Below the pieces are notes generated by a model. That model did not search any database. It saw nothing but the letters and a program-made list of their open reading frames with translations, and was not told the DNA's origin. DNA of 64,000 nucleotides from Planctomycetota bacterium. GTDB lineage: Bacteria > Planctomycetota > Planctomycetia > Planctomycetales > Planctomycetaceae. A program made the translations under genes and the position numbers. The DNA is taken from assembly GCA_022600195.1 (NCBI GenBank), contig JAHZKX010000051.1, positions 124,001 through 188,000 of the forward strand. The letters are read 5' to 3'. Below, one piece after another: positions 17,572 through 27,694 of the stretch (its first letter is position 1; each line of letters opens with the position of its first letter).

Positions 17572-19933
17572 ATGAAGAACCTAAAGCCATCGATTCATTC
17601 AGTAACGACCTTGAGAAAATGGTCCATCGTCGATCGACTCAAAATCGCTTTTGGCTTGTTGGTGATGGTACAAATCATAAGTGGAACAGTTACCTTATTT
17701 CAACTTTTGAATATCGAACGAGATATTTCGCAACTTGTGAATGTTGAAGAACCTCTCCAAGAGTCAATTCTTGAAATGGAGATTAAAGCAGGAGAAATCG
17801 CAAGGACGGTATTAGATTATGTTAGAGATCGAGACCAAAAACATCTCACTAAATTAACCAATGCTCAAGCAAACTTTGACAAATACCACATACAATTTCA
17901 AAAGCTTGCTGCTGCTGATGAAGAGCTCATTCTGAGCAAAATAATCGCAACTCAATATTTATCCTACACTCAAAAGTCGGCATCTATTATTCGTTTATCA
18001 GATCAAAGAACTGCTGCTTTAAAAAAGTTTGTAAACCATGTCAATCACATTGAGCAATTCATTAAAAATGAGAAACTGAACTTAAATGGTGATAAGGCTG
18101 CAGAGGGAATCAAAAAAGTAGATGCTTCCCACAAGATGGAAAAGTATCTGAGCTTCATATTTGACTCTATCGAAAAACACCATGTCAATCGAAATCAAAA
18201 TTTGATCTCGCGAATCATTGAAGCCCAAGAACGAATCAAGCCATTTGAAGACCAATACCTCGAAGCAATTTCTAAACATTTAGAGAAGCAACAAATCACG
18301 GAGATTGATCTTGAATTCGCGAAAGTGACAAAATATGCAAATCAGTCCAGGAAGTTAACCGATGAAATCAATCTACTTCTTGGCCAGTTTGAACTGCACC
18401 TGGACGAGTTTAATAATCTTCTTTCTAACCAGGCTCACCCCCTGGTTTATGCTAATACAGTCCGAGTAACTCATCATGCAGATTCTTCGATTCAGTCTTC
18501 AATCATTATGATTGGTCTGCTAGCCACGATTGGTACTCTGATTGGATTATTTTCAGTCTGGATACTATCACGCGGAATTGTGGTTCCAATTCAAGAGCTG
18601 TCAGAAAGCGCAGAACTCATTGCAGACGGGGATATTGAACATCGTATCCAGGTAAAATCACAGGATGAAATCGGGCGTCTTTCAGAAAAATTTAACCGTA
18701 TGGTCGATGACCTTGTCATTGCGCAAAAAGCAGCTGAAAATGCCAGCAATATTAAAAGTGCATTTCTGGCAAATATGAGTCACGAAATTCGAACACCTAT
18801 GACTGCAATTTTAGGTTTTGCAGAAATACTGCGACAACAAAATAAAGACTCGGAGACAGCTCGGCACGTCGATATCATCAAAAAAAAATGGAGGCTATTT
18901 ACTCGAACTGATCAATGATATTCTCGACGTTTCAAAAATTGAAGCAGATAAAATCGATGTTGAATCGATACCTTGCTCGCTCATCGAGCTAATCGAAGAT
19001 GTTAAAACGTTAATGGAATATCGAGTACTCGATAAGGGACTTAATCTTGTTATAAAAATCGATGGAAAAATCCCAAGCTTGATTCAAAGTGATCCCATCA
19101 GACTTCGACAAATATTGATAAACCTACTAGGTAATGCGATCAAATTTACGAATCAGGGATGTGTTCAACTTATTGTCAAGACTCTTGATCTTGATTCTGA
19201 AAATCCGAGATTACAGTTTGAAGTCATCGACACTGGAATCGGGATGACAGAAGAACAGATTGCTCGGTTATTTCAGCCATTTGTCCAAGCGGACTCTTCA
19301 ACGACACGAAAGTATGGTGGGACTGGCCTGGGTTTAACTATCTGCAAAGGTCTTACCAACATTTTGGGTGGAGACATCTGCGTCAAAAGTGAATATAGAA
19401 CGGGAACCACCTTCACTGCAACGGTAAAAATAGGAACGATCTCTGAAGTGGAATTTGTGGACAATCATGCTATTAAAAATAACGTCCATCATGCGCTGAC
19501 TCATTCAAACAGGACCGCCGATTTGGAGATGAGGTACAACATTTTATTGGCAGAAGATTGCCGTGATAATCAAAAATTAATTTCCTTCTTACTGAATAAA
19601 TCCGGTGCCAAAGTCACGCTGACTGGGAATGGTGAAGCGGCTGTCGCTAAGGCTCTTGAGGCCGCTGAAAAGGGAGCTCCCTTTGATGTGATTCTGATGG
19701 ATATGCAGATGCCAGAATTAGATGGATATGCTGCTACAAAGCGACTTCGCTCAAAAGGATACCACTATCCAATCATTGCACTTACTGCGAATTCAATGAG
19801 TGGCGCCTGTGAAGAATGCCTCGCTGCAGGATGTAATTATTATGCCACAAAACCAATCAACCGTGACCAATTCTTCGCCACAATTCATAAGAGCATTACA
19901 GAATTTCGTGAAAATATGAAAAATGCTCTCTGA
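17572..19933 (+). pseudogene. Hybrid histidine kinase split by a +1 frameshift in a poly-A run
   Basis: Two overlapping frames encode one protein. The first (17572-18918) has a membrane segment near residues 25-47, a long periplasmic helical domain, a second membrane segment near 310-332, a HAMP domain (~335-385), and the HisKA helix with His404 in MSHEIRTPM. It runs into an early stop. The second frame continues at 18889 with [19 protein letters not shown], then the HATPase domain (DTGIGM, GGTGLGL), and a receiver with Asp in VILMDMQMPELDG. The break is at nine As, 18880-18888; eight As would restore the HisKA sequence [12 protein letters not shown]. It could be a sequencing error, transcriptional slippage or a real mutation. 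The stop abuts the Sua5 stop with no gap. Confidence 0.8.
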
Positions 19934-20911
19934 TTACGATTCGGCAGCGCGATCCAAGCGATTATTTATCGTTCTTCCTAGTCCTTTTTCTGGCATACGT
20001 AGCGCAACAATATTTTCAACTCCGGCTGAATCAAGATTCCTTAATGCTGTAAACAATTTTGCTGCAGCGACTCTCAAATCACCGGCTGGAGACAAGATCT
20101 CCTGAGCCGAAAATTGAGAACCCTTTAAAAACGTCTCTTCAAGCGGATACAAACTCAGTAGACCATTTACACCTTTTGCAGGTAATTGGTCTAACTTGTC
20201 TGCTATTACTAACCGAGCGCGCGGGGCATAATGTTTAGGCAACATACCAGGGCTTTCAGGGGATTTCACTTCTGCATGATCTTCAATTTTTGCGATGCGT
20301 ACCCGCCCTATACATGCTTCGATCTCTTCAAGCGATATTCCTCCCGGTCTTAGTAAAACCGGGATTTCATCGATGCATTGGATGACCGTCGATTCAACAC
20401 CTACAGAACATGGCCCTCCGTCTAAAATCAGTTTTATTTCATTGCCTAGCTGCTCTTCAACATGCTGAGCCAGTGTGGGACTCAGGCAACCAAACTTATT
20501 CGCACTGGGTGCTGCAATTGGAAGTTTCGTAGCTTCCAATAGCTGTCTCGCTATTGGGTGCGCAGGGATACGAATCGCAACAGAGCCTAAGCCGGATGTA
20601 ACGAGATCGGGAACCACTTCTGTTTTGGGAACCACCAGGGTTAAGGGGCCTGGCCAAAACTGTTCTGCAAGTTTTTCAGCCTGTTTTGATAATCCAAGTG
20701 TAAGTTGGTCAAGTTGATTGACATTGGAAATATGAACAATCAAAGGGTCAAAGTGAGGCCTTTGCTTTACTTCGAATATCCTGGCAACCGCTTCTGAATC
20801 AAGTGCATTTGCTCCAAGGCCATAAACCGTCTCCGTTGCAAATGCAACGAGCTCACCAGCTCGAATCAGATCGACACCGGCAGTGATATCCTGACTAATT
20901 GTGCATTTCAT
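19934..20911 (-). CDS. L-threonylcarbamoyladenylate synthase (Sua5/YrdC family)
   Basis: A 325-residue two-domain Sua5-type enzyme that makes threonylcarbamoyl-AMP from Thr, bicarbonate and ATP for t6A37 formation in tRNAs. The N-terminal YrdC domain has FATETVYGLGANA, KQRPHFDPLIVH, SVAIRIPAHP, and PIAAPSANKFG. The linker SPGMLPKHYAPRARL leads to the C-terminal Sua5 domain (about 220-325), which distinguishes it from short TsaC. The start ATG at 20911 has no clear Shine-Dalgarno, but the sequence fits the family from its first residues. It is convergent with the split histidine kinase, stop against stop. Confidence 0.93.
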   Translation of the reverse strand: MKCTISQDITAGVDLIRAGELVAFATETVYGLGANALDSEAVARIFEVKQRPHFDPLIVHISNVNQLDQLTLGLSKQAEKLAEQFWPGPLTLVVPKTEVVPDLVTSGLGSVAIRIPAHPIARQLLEATKLPIAAPSANKFGCLSPTLAQHVEEQLGNEIKLILDGGPCSVGVESTVIQCIDEIPVLLRPGGISLEEIEACIGRVRIAKIEDHAEVKSPESPGMLPKHYAPRARLVIADKLDQLPAKGVNGLLSLYPLEETFLKGSQFSAQEILSPAGDLRVAAAKLFTALRNLDSAGVENIVALRMPEKGLGRTINNRLDRAAES

Positions 20912-21132
20912 TATTATATTTAAGTACGTAACTAAGAAAAAAGCCTATTGATATTTGCAATTCTACTTCTGACGATCCCTTGAATAAATCAAAAAAAGAC
21001 CCTCGCATCATATCAGTCTCGATACCCGGGGCAACCGGAAAAGCACACAGCTTCAAATCGAACCTAAGATGATTACGAGAGTCTCAATTTTATCAGAAAC
21101 AAGTAAAAACTTGATTAGCAAAGGAGTTTATT

Positions 21133-23217
21133 TTAACCCGAAAACTGAAATTGCACTGGAGTAGCCTGCTGCCTTCTTGGCAAATTATTTACGAGTTCTC
21201 CGGGTCTTTGACCTAAAATTGCGTTGACCCCTGCTTCAAGATCTCGATCGAGAGGTCCCACTTCTTCCAATTCACGCTCAGTCATTTTGACTGAAACATC
21301 AGGAGTCACGCCAGTCCCTGCCATTTCCCGTCCCGTAGGTGAATAAAATTTAGCAGTTGTTAACCAAAATGTTCCAGCTACAGATTGCAATGGAAAATGT
21401 GTTTGGACCGTTCCCTTACCGTAAGTTTTCCGGCCAACTATCAAACCTCGACGGTTCTCTTGAATAGCAGCCGCAAAGATCTCACTTGCGCTGGCACTAT
21501 CACCATCTACCAATACAACCAGAGGAGTTTTCCAGGTTTGCTCATGCGTTGCTGACTCAACGGTATTGTCACCCTGGTTTCGTCCACGGGTCGATACAAT
21601 TTGACCCGATGGTATAAACCGATTCGAAACAGCAATTGCCTCAGTTAACAAGCCTCCCGGATTTCCACGCAAGTCAAACAGTAAAGATTTCATACCCTGC
21701 TGGTGTAGATTCCATAACGCCTTATCTAATTCCTGAACAGCTCCTTCTCCAAACTTTTCCAGACGGATCAATCCTATTTTTTGTTGTGCATCAACCATTT
21801 TCACTTCACTGATGTTTGTGATCCGAATGGATTGTCGACTCAGATTGACTCTGGCATCCCTGCTCCCTCTACGCACATTGAGGGAAATTGTTGAACCAGC
21901 GGGTCCGGTAATCAGATTTGCAACTTCGTCAAGCGAAAGTCCTGTTAAATTCCTTTGATTTACTCCTACGATTACATCACCACGTTGAAGTCCCGCTTTC
22001 TGCGCGGAACCTCCTTTGATCGTTCGTAAGATGACTGCGCCTTCTCGGTGCGTTTTTAATTGTACACCCACACCCACAATATTATTGCCTCCTGAATCGA
22101 CACGCGGTCCAGATACACTGGGCGTAAATTCGAATCGTGAGTGTTTATCAAGTGCATCCAACGATCCATAAGCGAACTCGTAAATCACACCAGTCGCCTG
22201 CATTTGAAGTTGGCTTCCAGCTATATCCGCCGCCTGACGCAAAACGGTTACCGCTTCCTGTGAATTGCGAGCAGGATTTTGATTCATCAATTGTTGCCAA
22301 CTTTGCTGTGCCATTCGAATTTGTTCCGGTGAGGCTGAAACACGATTGGTGCTCATAAACGCTTGATTTTCTACAGCGAAAATCAGATTCTGTAACGATT
22401 TTTTAGTTCGCACATCGTAGGAAGGAGGTTGCACATGACGTGAGTCAATCATCCGATTTACTTCCAGGTAGAATGCATAAGCCCTTTGCGGGTCAAGTCT
22501 CTGCATGGTTGCCACTACGGAAGGGCTGGAATATCGCTGAGACAACTTGGCTTTTAATTCCCGGTTAGGGTCTATGGGAATTTGATTGGGGAATCTTGTT
22601 TCATATCGATCCCGATCATACTGAGGCTGAGTCCTCTGACGAAGTTCTCTAATTAACTCTCTTAATTTCTGGTTGTCGAAATCATCTTCAAAAGACTCAC
22701 GTGGCTGACGTGTTGGAAAAGACTCACGTGGCTGACGTGTTGGAAAAGACTCACGTGGCTGACGTGCTGGAAACGACTCGCTTGGCTGACGTGTTGGAAA
22801 CATCTCGCCTGGCGGACGTGTTGGAAACGAATTGCGTCTTTCTCGGGGTTTGTATTCATAGTCATCACGAGAGCGATCATATCGAGGATCGTTACCAGAT
22901 AATAATTTTTTTAATTTTAATTCAAACTCATCAGATCGAGTAGCGTCATATCTCGGACGCTGTTTTTGAAACGTCTGATCTCTGGAATAAGACGGCGGTA
23001 GAAGATCATAAATGGAATGCTCCAAATTACGATCAAAAGTTGGATCATCGGCTGGATGATAGGAATTTTCTCGATACGAATCGTACTCTGCTGCGTGCGA
23101 TAGTGTAGTACACCCAGACAAGAAAACGGCCGTCATTAATAAGACCATTCCCCAAACAAAAAGGCGTGCTGAATTAAAGGTTTCGTTTTGAGTGTCATTT
23201 ATTTGTGATCGATTCAT
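21133..23217 (-). CDS. Lipoprotein C-terminal processing peptidase (S41 family, PDZ domain)
   Basis: A 694-residue envelope protease. It has a lipoprotein signal (hydrophobic helix then LSGC), and a long disordered Arg/Pro-rich region that includes tandem repeats of FPTRQPRES (~residues 140-175). A PDZ domain lies around 370-455 (GGSAQKAGLQRGDVIVGVN) and an S41 peptidase domain around 470-660. The catalytic pair is visible: Ser in DGDSASASEIF (~574) and Lys in RKTYGKGTVQ (~601). Such enzymes cleave the C-termini of periplasmic substrates. The ATG at 23217 has GGAGG just upstream, so I prefer it to the TTG four codons earlier. The ~350-residue N-terminal extension is much longer than in typical Ctp proteases. 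Confidence 0.88.
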   Translation of the reverse strand: MNRSQINDTQNETFNSARLFVWGMVLLMTAVFLSGCTTLSHAAEYDSYRENSYHPADDPTFDRNLEHSIYDLLPPSYSRDQTFQKQRPRYDATRSDEFELKLKKLLSGNDPRYDRSRDDYEYKPRERRNSFPTRPPGEMFPTRQPSESFPARQPRESFPTRQPRESFPTRQPRESFEDDFDNQKLRELIRELRQRTQPQYDRDRYETRFPNQIPIDPNRELKAKLSQRYSSPSVVATMQRLDPQRAYAFYLEVNRMIDSRHVQPPSYDVRTKKSLQNLIFAVENQAFMSTNRVSASPEQIRMAQQSWQQLMNQNPARNSQEAVTVLRQAADIAGSQLQMQATGVIYEFAYGSLDALDKHSRFEFTPSVSGPRVDSGGNNIVGVGVQLKTHREGAVILRTIKGGSAQKAGLQRGDVIVGVNQRNLTGLSLDEVANLITGPAGSTISLNVRRGSRDARVNLSRQSIRITNISEVKMVDAQQKIGLIRLEKFGEGAVQELDKALWNLHQQGMKSLLFDLRGNPGGLLTEAIAVSNRFIPSGQIVSTRGRNQGDNTVESATHEQTWKTPLVVLVDGDSASASEIFAAAIQENRRGLIVGRKTYGKGTVQTHFPLQSVAGTFWLTTAKFYSPTGREMAGTGVTPDVSVKMTERELEEVGPLDRDLEAGVNAILGQRPGELVNNLPRRQQATPVQFQFSG
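22690..22831. repeat. 27-bp in-frame tandem repeats in the S41 peptidase gene
   Basis: About five units of 27 bases, e.g. around GACTCACGTGGCTGACG, encode FPTRQPRES-like nonapeptides on the minus strand. The three at the low-coordinate end are nearly identical; the last two have diverged. Recent slippage or unequal crossing-over is likely, and copy number may vary between strains. Confidence 0.85.
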
Positions 23218-23349
23218 GATCCCCTCCAATATAAGTCGCTTGGCGACTATTAAGTCCGGCCGATCAACTTCCTTTGTGATGGCTTAACGGAAATGAAAAA
23301 AGAAAATAATAAACGGTTCACATAGTATGTACCGTTCCGCTTAAATTTT

Positions 23350-23574
23350 TTAAGCACACTGAGTATTCAAGGCCTGGTCCTGTTTTGTAGAGAGAGCAGA
23401 ATCGATGGATTCTGAAATCTTTTCTTCTTCCAGTAGTTCTCCCCGAGTGACCCGTATCTCGCTTGGGGCATCGATGCCAATTTTAATGGCCCCCTTGCCT
23501 GTCTTAAGAATTTTAATCACGATGTTGTCACCAATTTGAATTACTTCATCTCGTTTTCGTGTTAAAACTAACAT
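23350..23574 (-). CDS. csrA: Carbon storage regulator, RNA-binding translational regulator
   Basis: A 74-residue CsrA/RsmA homodimeric RNA-binding protein. The family start MLVLTRKRDEVIQIGD is present, followed by IKIGIDAPSEIRVTRGE, with the Arg of the VTRGE region that contacts GGA motifs in target mRNAs. The last ~20 residues form a variable tail (STKQDQALNTQCA). AGGAG lies eight bases before the ATG. It usually represses translation by masking Shine-Dalgarno sites; targets here cannot be read. It stands alone, 133 bases downstream of the S41 peptidase start on the same strand. Confidence 0.95.
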   Translation of the reverse strand: MLVLTRKRDEVIQIGDNIVIKILKTGKGAIKIGIDAPSEIRVTRGELLEEEKISESIDSALSTKQDQALNTQCA

Positions 23575-24290
23575 CAGATAATCTCCTGTTATTGCTGACC
23601 ACCAATGCGTTCTCTCACAAGAATCATATTGATGTCATATTGTTATTGTTAAGTGGCTAAAACTGATACATAGCATTCGGTGTGCCAATTGATTTATTCA
23701 AATAGTATCGACCACTTATATCATTATATCACTTACACTTACATATTTTTTGATTTCTTTGCCGCAATTACGAACACGTGATCGTGGCGTGTAATATTGA
23801 CAACATATCTACTAACGAACCCAAAATTACAATGGATCAAATTATCAATAGTCCATTTTATGATTACACACAAAGGAATGTTTCCCTCCAAAAAACCATC
23901 AGTGTTTACTCAATCCGACAACTCAGCGGCAATGCCCCAGCTTCTCAACAAGAGTTTTGCTGCCTTCTAAAAAAGTTCAACCTTTTCATTTCGATGACAA
24001 TCCATCTCTTCAATTAGGGTGCGATGAATCGATGGCCAGCATGGTCTTGACGTAATTTACAAAACCAGTAAACTTCGCCGCCTGATATGATGAACTTTTA
24101 AGTTGAGACTGCTTTGCCAGCAGTATTGCTGCCTTTTCATCTTCTATCAGATCTTACAAAAACACTTTAGCTATCAAACGGGCCAAAATTACCAACCATC
24201 GTTTGATGTTCAGCCTGTTCTCGACAGAGTGACAGTCATGGAAGACACTGGTTAATCAAGCCGTAGAATTCACAAGAAAGGATTGTGTGA
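23575..24290. other. Intergenic region, 716 bases
   Basis: AT-rich, between divergent csrA and the secreted unknown at 24291. A 79-codon open frame at 23778-24017 starts with GTG and has no ribosome binding site or recognisable sequence, so I do not call it. TTGACA near 23798 could be a -35 element by chance. No hairpin followed by a T-run was convincing. Confidence 0.4.
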
Positions 24291-25940
24291 ATGTATTCCC
24301 GCTCCAGCCACACCACTACTAGTTACAAAAATCTCTTGGGATTTTTGTCCCCTACGTCAAAAGTTGTCGTTGTACTTTTGGTTTTTGGATTCGCAGCTGT
24401 TTGTTTCAGTCCAATCGCACATGCACAATCTTCAAGCGACAACAACAGTAAACTTGTGAATGATTTACTTCGCTTGTTGGAAAAATCCGAATTAGCAACA
24501 CGGGACCGTGAATATAAGCCATCAGGCTTGTATCTTCCTCCAACCCCTCAACTGAACACTTCACGAATCAATATCAACGAGGTGAGGAATTTACTTGATA
24601 AGTTCTCGAATGATAGCTCGGCATTAGCAATCAGCCTTAACAGAGTAATGTATCAAGTCCCTGGGGTTCGTGAGTATATTTCCGATGTACTAAAAGTGAG
24701 AGCCCGGTCATCAATTCTAGCCGAAAAAGTTCGTCGTAGTAGTGATCTTACTTTGGTAGCTGCAGAATACGGTGAACTTGACCAATTGTGGAGAGTTGTC
24801 TCTCATCAACTGGATCAAGTACGCGGCCTGGATAGAGAATCAAAGAGAATCGTTGTGCGAATGAATGACCATGATCGCAAGTTAGGCGACTTGCTGCAAA
24901 CTGGTCCTCAACTTAAACGAACCGAGCTCTTAAGACAAACTTCAGCACTGAGCAATGCACTTAGCATTTTAGTGGAAGACATCGAAATTGAGCTCTCGCG
25001 GGAGCCACAAAAATTTGATCTGGTGAGAGAAGGACAAAAAGTTGAACAAAGAATGATTCAGGTTTCTAATCTGATTATTGATCGACAGAATTATGATTCC
25101 ATTAAACGAGAATATCTGGCTTTTCGTGACAGCTGGTACAGTTACGCAGCTCGCTTGCGTCCTTACCATAATCGCATTTTAAGTCGTGGAATCCAACGCG
25201 TTGTACAACAGGACCGGTCTATTCAAGAACTGCTCTGGTTACCTCAGGATGGAGCCAATCTTGAGGAAATAGCGCATTTAACGGAAGCTTTAAAACGGGA
25301 CGTAGACGAATTTTATCGCAGAGCTACACTTCGCCTCTTGATCAGCTTACCTCCAGCAAATTACATCTCAACGTCTGATGAATTTTATGGGACGGTTGAA
25401 AATCTGATCGACACAGTCAACCACAATGAGTCCAGCAATGAATTGGTTACTTCTTTCTCTTACATTGACGATTCATGGAAAGATTTTTCCGCTTTGTTTC
25501 ACAGTGTAGAAAGCCCTGCGGCATTACAGCTGCTGGATAAAGTCGATGCTTCCATCAATGCATTGCGAATAGCACTTCGTGTTGAAGTACCCTCAGAAAA
25601 TCTCGACCTCGCTAAGCTTGTCGTATCATTGGAAACGCAAACCTCACAGCTTTCTATTATTGCTGAACAATGGTTGGCAACTGAGTCACCTTCAGTTAGA
25701 AGATCGACACAAAATTCCATTCGTGATTTCTCAACCATTGCTCATGAGCTTCATCGGCTCGTTGTAATGAAACCTTCTTCAAGGTCGCTGATTTCTGCGA
25801 AGACTTCAGAACTTTTCGAAAGTTGGTTTACCGTACATGAGAAAATATCACGATGTGAATCTCGTGAAAAATATCAAATTCAGGAGACCGCAGTTCGTAT
25901 CACACAAATGTTAATGGATGTGCGATACGCGACCAAGTAG
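24291..25940 (+). CDS. Secreted helical protein of unknown function
   Basis: A 549-residue protein with an N-terminal signal peptide (membrane segment near 23-42, cleavage near AHAQS). The rest is almost entirely charged and helical with no cysteine-rich or catalytic motif. Repeating heptad-like stretches suggest an all-alpha or coiled-coil periplasmic protein. I do not recognise the family. AAAGGA lies about eight bases before the ATG. It is monocistronic, with its own promoter region and an intrinsic terminator at 25969-25998. Convergent and tandem neighbours give no functional hint. Confidence 0.7.
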   Translation: MYSRSSHTTTSYKNLLGFLSPTSKVVVVLLVFGFAAVCFSPIAHAQSSSDNNSKLVNDLLRLLEKSELATRDREYKPSGLYLPPTPQLNTSRININEVRNLLDKFSNDSSALAISLNRVMYQVPGVREYISDVLKVRARSSILAEKVRRSSDLTLVAAEYGELDQLWRVVSHQLDQVRGLDRESKRIVVRMNDHDRKLGDLLQTGPQLKRTELLRQTSALSNALSILVEDIEIELSREPQKFDLVREGQKVEQRMIQVSNLIIDRQNYDSIKREYLAFRDSWYSYAARLRPYHNRILSRGIQRVVQQDRSIQELLWLPQDGANLEEIAHLTEALKRDVDEFYRRATLRLLISLPPANYISTSDEFYGTVENLIDTVNHNESSNELVTSFSYIDDSWKDFSALFHSVESPAALQLLDKVDASINALRIALRVEVPSENLDLAKLVVSLETQTSQLSIIAEQWLATESPSVRRSTQNSIRDFSTIAHELHRLVVMKPSSRSLISAKTSELFESWFTVHEKISRCESREKYQIQETAVRITQMLMDVRYATK

Positions 25941-25968
25941 AGAAATTCTCAGATTGATCTCTCCATGC

Positions 25969-25998
25969 AAGGCCCTCATAAATTGAGGGCCTTGTTTT
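25969..25998 (+). terminator. Intrinsic terminator after the secreted helical protein
   Basis: A perfect 10-pair stem, AAGGCCCTCA/TGAGGGCCTT, around a five-base loop, followed by GTTTTT. It lies 28 bases after the stop at 25940. Confidence 0.85.
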
Positions 25999-26076
25999 TG
26001 CGCAACGACATATAAATAATTTAGTAATGGCTCTATTCTCAGAAAGCATTGCCATTTTCAAAGGCTAATCGAACTG

Positions 26077-26922
26077 ATGATGAATTCTTCAAGCCCTGCG
26101 GAAGGGGGCCCGCATTCAAATAATTCTGACGTACCAGATCAAAATATAACCGACTGGGTGGATTATATTGTTGCATATTTTATTGCTATTCAACGCTATT
26201 CACGAATTTCCTTTTTACATCTGCATGCTGATAGAAAAGAAAGCATTGAATCAAGAAGTACTTCTTTTTTACCGCTGGCAGGAATGAGCCTGGCGTTTTT
26301 ACTGACAATATTATTGGCCCTCACACAATTTTTTTGGCCTTTAGCGATCGCCGTTCTGCTTATTGGCTCACTCGAGTTAGTGTTTCTTCGCACTTTTGTT
26401 CCTGAATCGATCCCCCTGAGCCGAACACTTTTAGTCTCTCAGAAGTCATCCACTGCATCTGGAAATATTTTTGTCCTGACAATTCTTTTCATGCTATTGA
26501 GAATCGTCATATTTTATCAACTATTCTCCGATGTCACTTCGATTCTCACACCCTGTATACTGATACTGACTTCCATTTCTTTGGGAACATGGATTGTTCC
26601 TTTTTCTATCAGCTTTGCTACCTCTCATGATGAGACCGCCAGATGGTTAAATCCCAACCGTCCTTTATCGAAGAAACAGCTGGGATACGCCAGTTTATGT
26701 TTGATTCCATTATTTTTACTTGGATTTTGGGCCTCATTGCACTATCTGGCTCCAGCACTCTTAGCCTCTGCATTGGTAATATATTGGATTATGAGAAAAC
26801 TGGAAGATCGTGATATCGAAGTGACTGACACGCACATTGAAGGACTGGCGTCTCTTTTTCAGATCATTTTTCTATTAGTCTGTACCATTGACTTTTCTTT
26901 TCTGAAGGAATTGTCTGAATAA
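26077..26922 (+). CDS. Polytopic membrane protein, possibly a degenerate CobS relative
   Basis: A 281-residue protein with about six to seven hydrophobic segments. The start of the membrane region (AIQRYSRISF, then RSTSFLPLAGMSLAF) resembles the N-terminus of cobalamin-5'-phosphate synthase CobS, where an FLTRIP-like segment is followed by an FPLVG helix. The Asp-rich metal-binding motif expected near residue 100 in CobS (DGLADTADG type) is absent; the equivalent position reads LRTFVPESIPLSRTLL. It is therefore either a divergent non-catalytic relative or an unrelated membrane protein. No cobalamin genes are nearby. Two adjacent ATGs open the gene. Confidence 0.5.
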   Translation: MMNSSSPAEGGPHSNNSDVPDQNITDWVDYIVAYFIAIQRYSRISFLHLHADRKESIESRSTSFLPLAGMSLAFLLTILLALTQFFWPLAIAVLLIGSLELVFLRTFVPESIPLSRTLLVSQKSSTASGNIFVLTILFMLLRIVIFYQLFSDVTSILTPCILILTSISLGTWIVPFSISFATSHDETARWLNPNRPLSKKQLGYASLCLIPLFLLGFWASLHYLAPALLASALVIYWIMRKLEDRDIEVTDTHIEGLASLFQIIFLLVCTIDFSFLKELSE

Positions 26923-27049
26923 ATCAACGGTCGTCATCAAGAGCCAGTGATTTGTTAAGCTTGGAATTGAGAGCCAGGAGTGTTGTTTACGTGCTTCTTT
27001 GTCGCACTCGCGTGATCTCGATCACACAAAATTCAAAAATGACACTACG

Positions 27050-27694
27050 CTAGTCCCTTTGCCTTAACTCCGACCGCATTAATCCTCGTCCAAACTCTGA
27101 AACAGCTTTTAATTGAAAGCCCTGTTGTTCGAGAATCATGGATGGATCTACCAGCTTATGTGCTTGAATTTGAGCCACTATTTTGAAAAACAGATACATC
27201 AAATTCAGCCATATGATTGCTCTGAGTTGCTGGAACTTTCCACCTGAGATCTGAAAATCTGCGTATAACCAAAATGTGCCTCTTTTGCAGGAAGCAGTGA
27301 TTTTAGAAATGCTGTCAACGAGCGACTCTTCGTTAAACACGTCCAGAAAGAAGTTCGTTACTATCAAATCATAGTCTTGATCTGGCATGGATTCAGATAT
27401 TAAATCGCGATGGAAAAATTCGACTCGTTTTACTGCCTCTTCAGAGTGTTCCTGCAACCGATTTCTAGCAAGCTTGAGCATTGCCTGACTGGAATCAATA
27501 TAATGTACTTGTTCACAATCACAGCGTTTCAGTAATTCAATTAAAAAATCTCCATCGCCTTCACCGACTAATGCCACTTTCTTCACGCCAGGTAAAGCAG
27601 TTAGATGTGCTGTCCTACATTGTTGCATCAAATTGTTAAAGACAATTTTTTCCAATCGTTTGAAATAAGGTGCAATCCGATCAAAGTTCATCAT
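27050..27694 (-). CDS. SAM-dependent methyltransferase, class I
   Basis: A 214-residue Rossmann-type methyltransferase. Motif I is VALVGEGDGDFLIELL, the acidic end of strand two is in VHYIDSSQAMLKLAR, and motif IV is in YDLIVTNFFLDVF. The N-terminus FDRIAPYFKRLEKIVF resembles that of UbiE/COQ5-like and related planctomycete methyltransferases. The ATG at 27694 overlaps the stop of the upstream UbiA-like gene in an ATGA, so I choose it over the longer frame to 27715. Coupling with a UbiA-like gene suggests a small membrane-lipid or quinone-like substrate; this is inference. Confidence 0.75.
   Translation of the reverse strand: MMNFDRIAPYFKRLEKIVFNNLMQQCRTAHLTALPGVKKVALVGEGDGDFLIELLKRCDCEQVHYIDSSQAMLKLARNRLQEHSEEAVKRVEFFHRDLISESMPDQDYDLIVTNFFLDVFNEESLVDSISKITASCKRGTFWLYADFQISGGKFQQLRAIIWLNLMYLFFKIVAQIQAHKLVDPSMILEQQGFQLKAVSEFGRGLMRSELRQRD

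Noticed and set aside
22690-22831. CRISPR array
   Set aside because: Repeats are directly tandem with no spacers and lie in frame inside a protease gene, so they are coding repeats.
23778-24017. 79-codon frame starting with GTG in the gap after csrA
   Set aside because: No Shine-Dalgarno, no recognisable fold and no context; the region is AT-rich intergenic.
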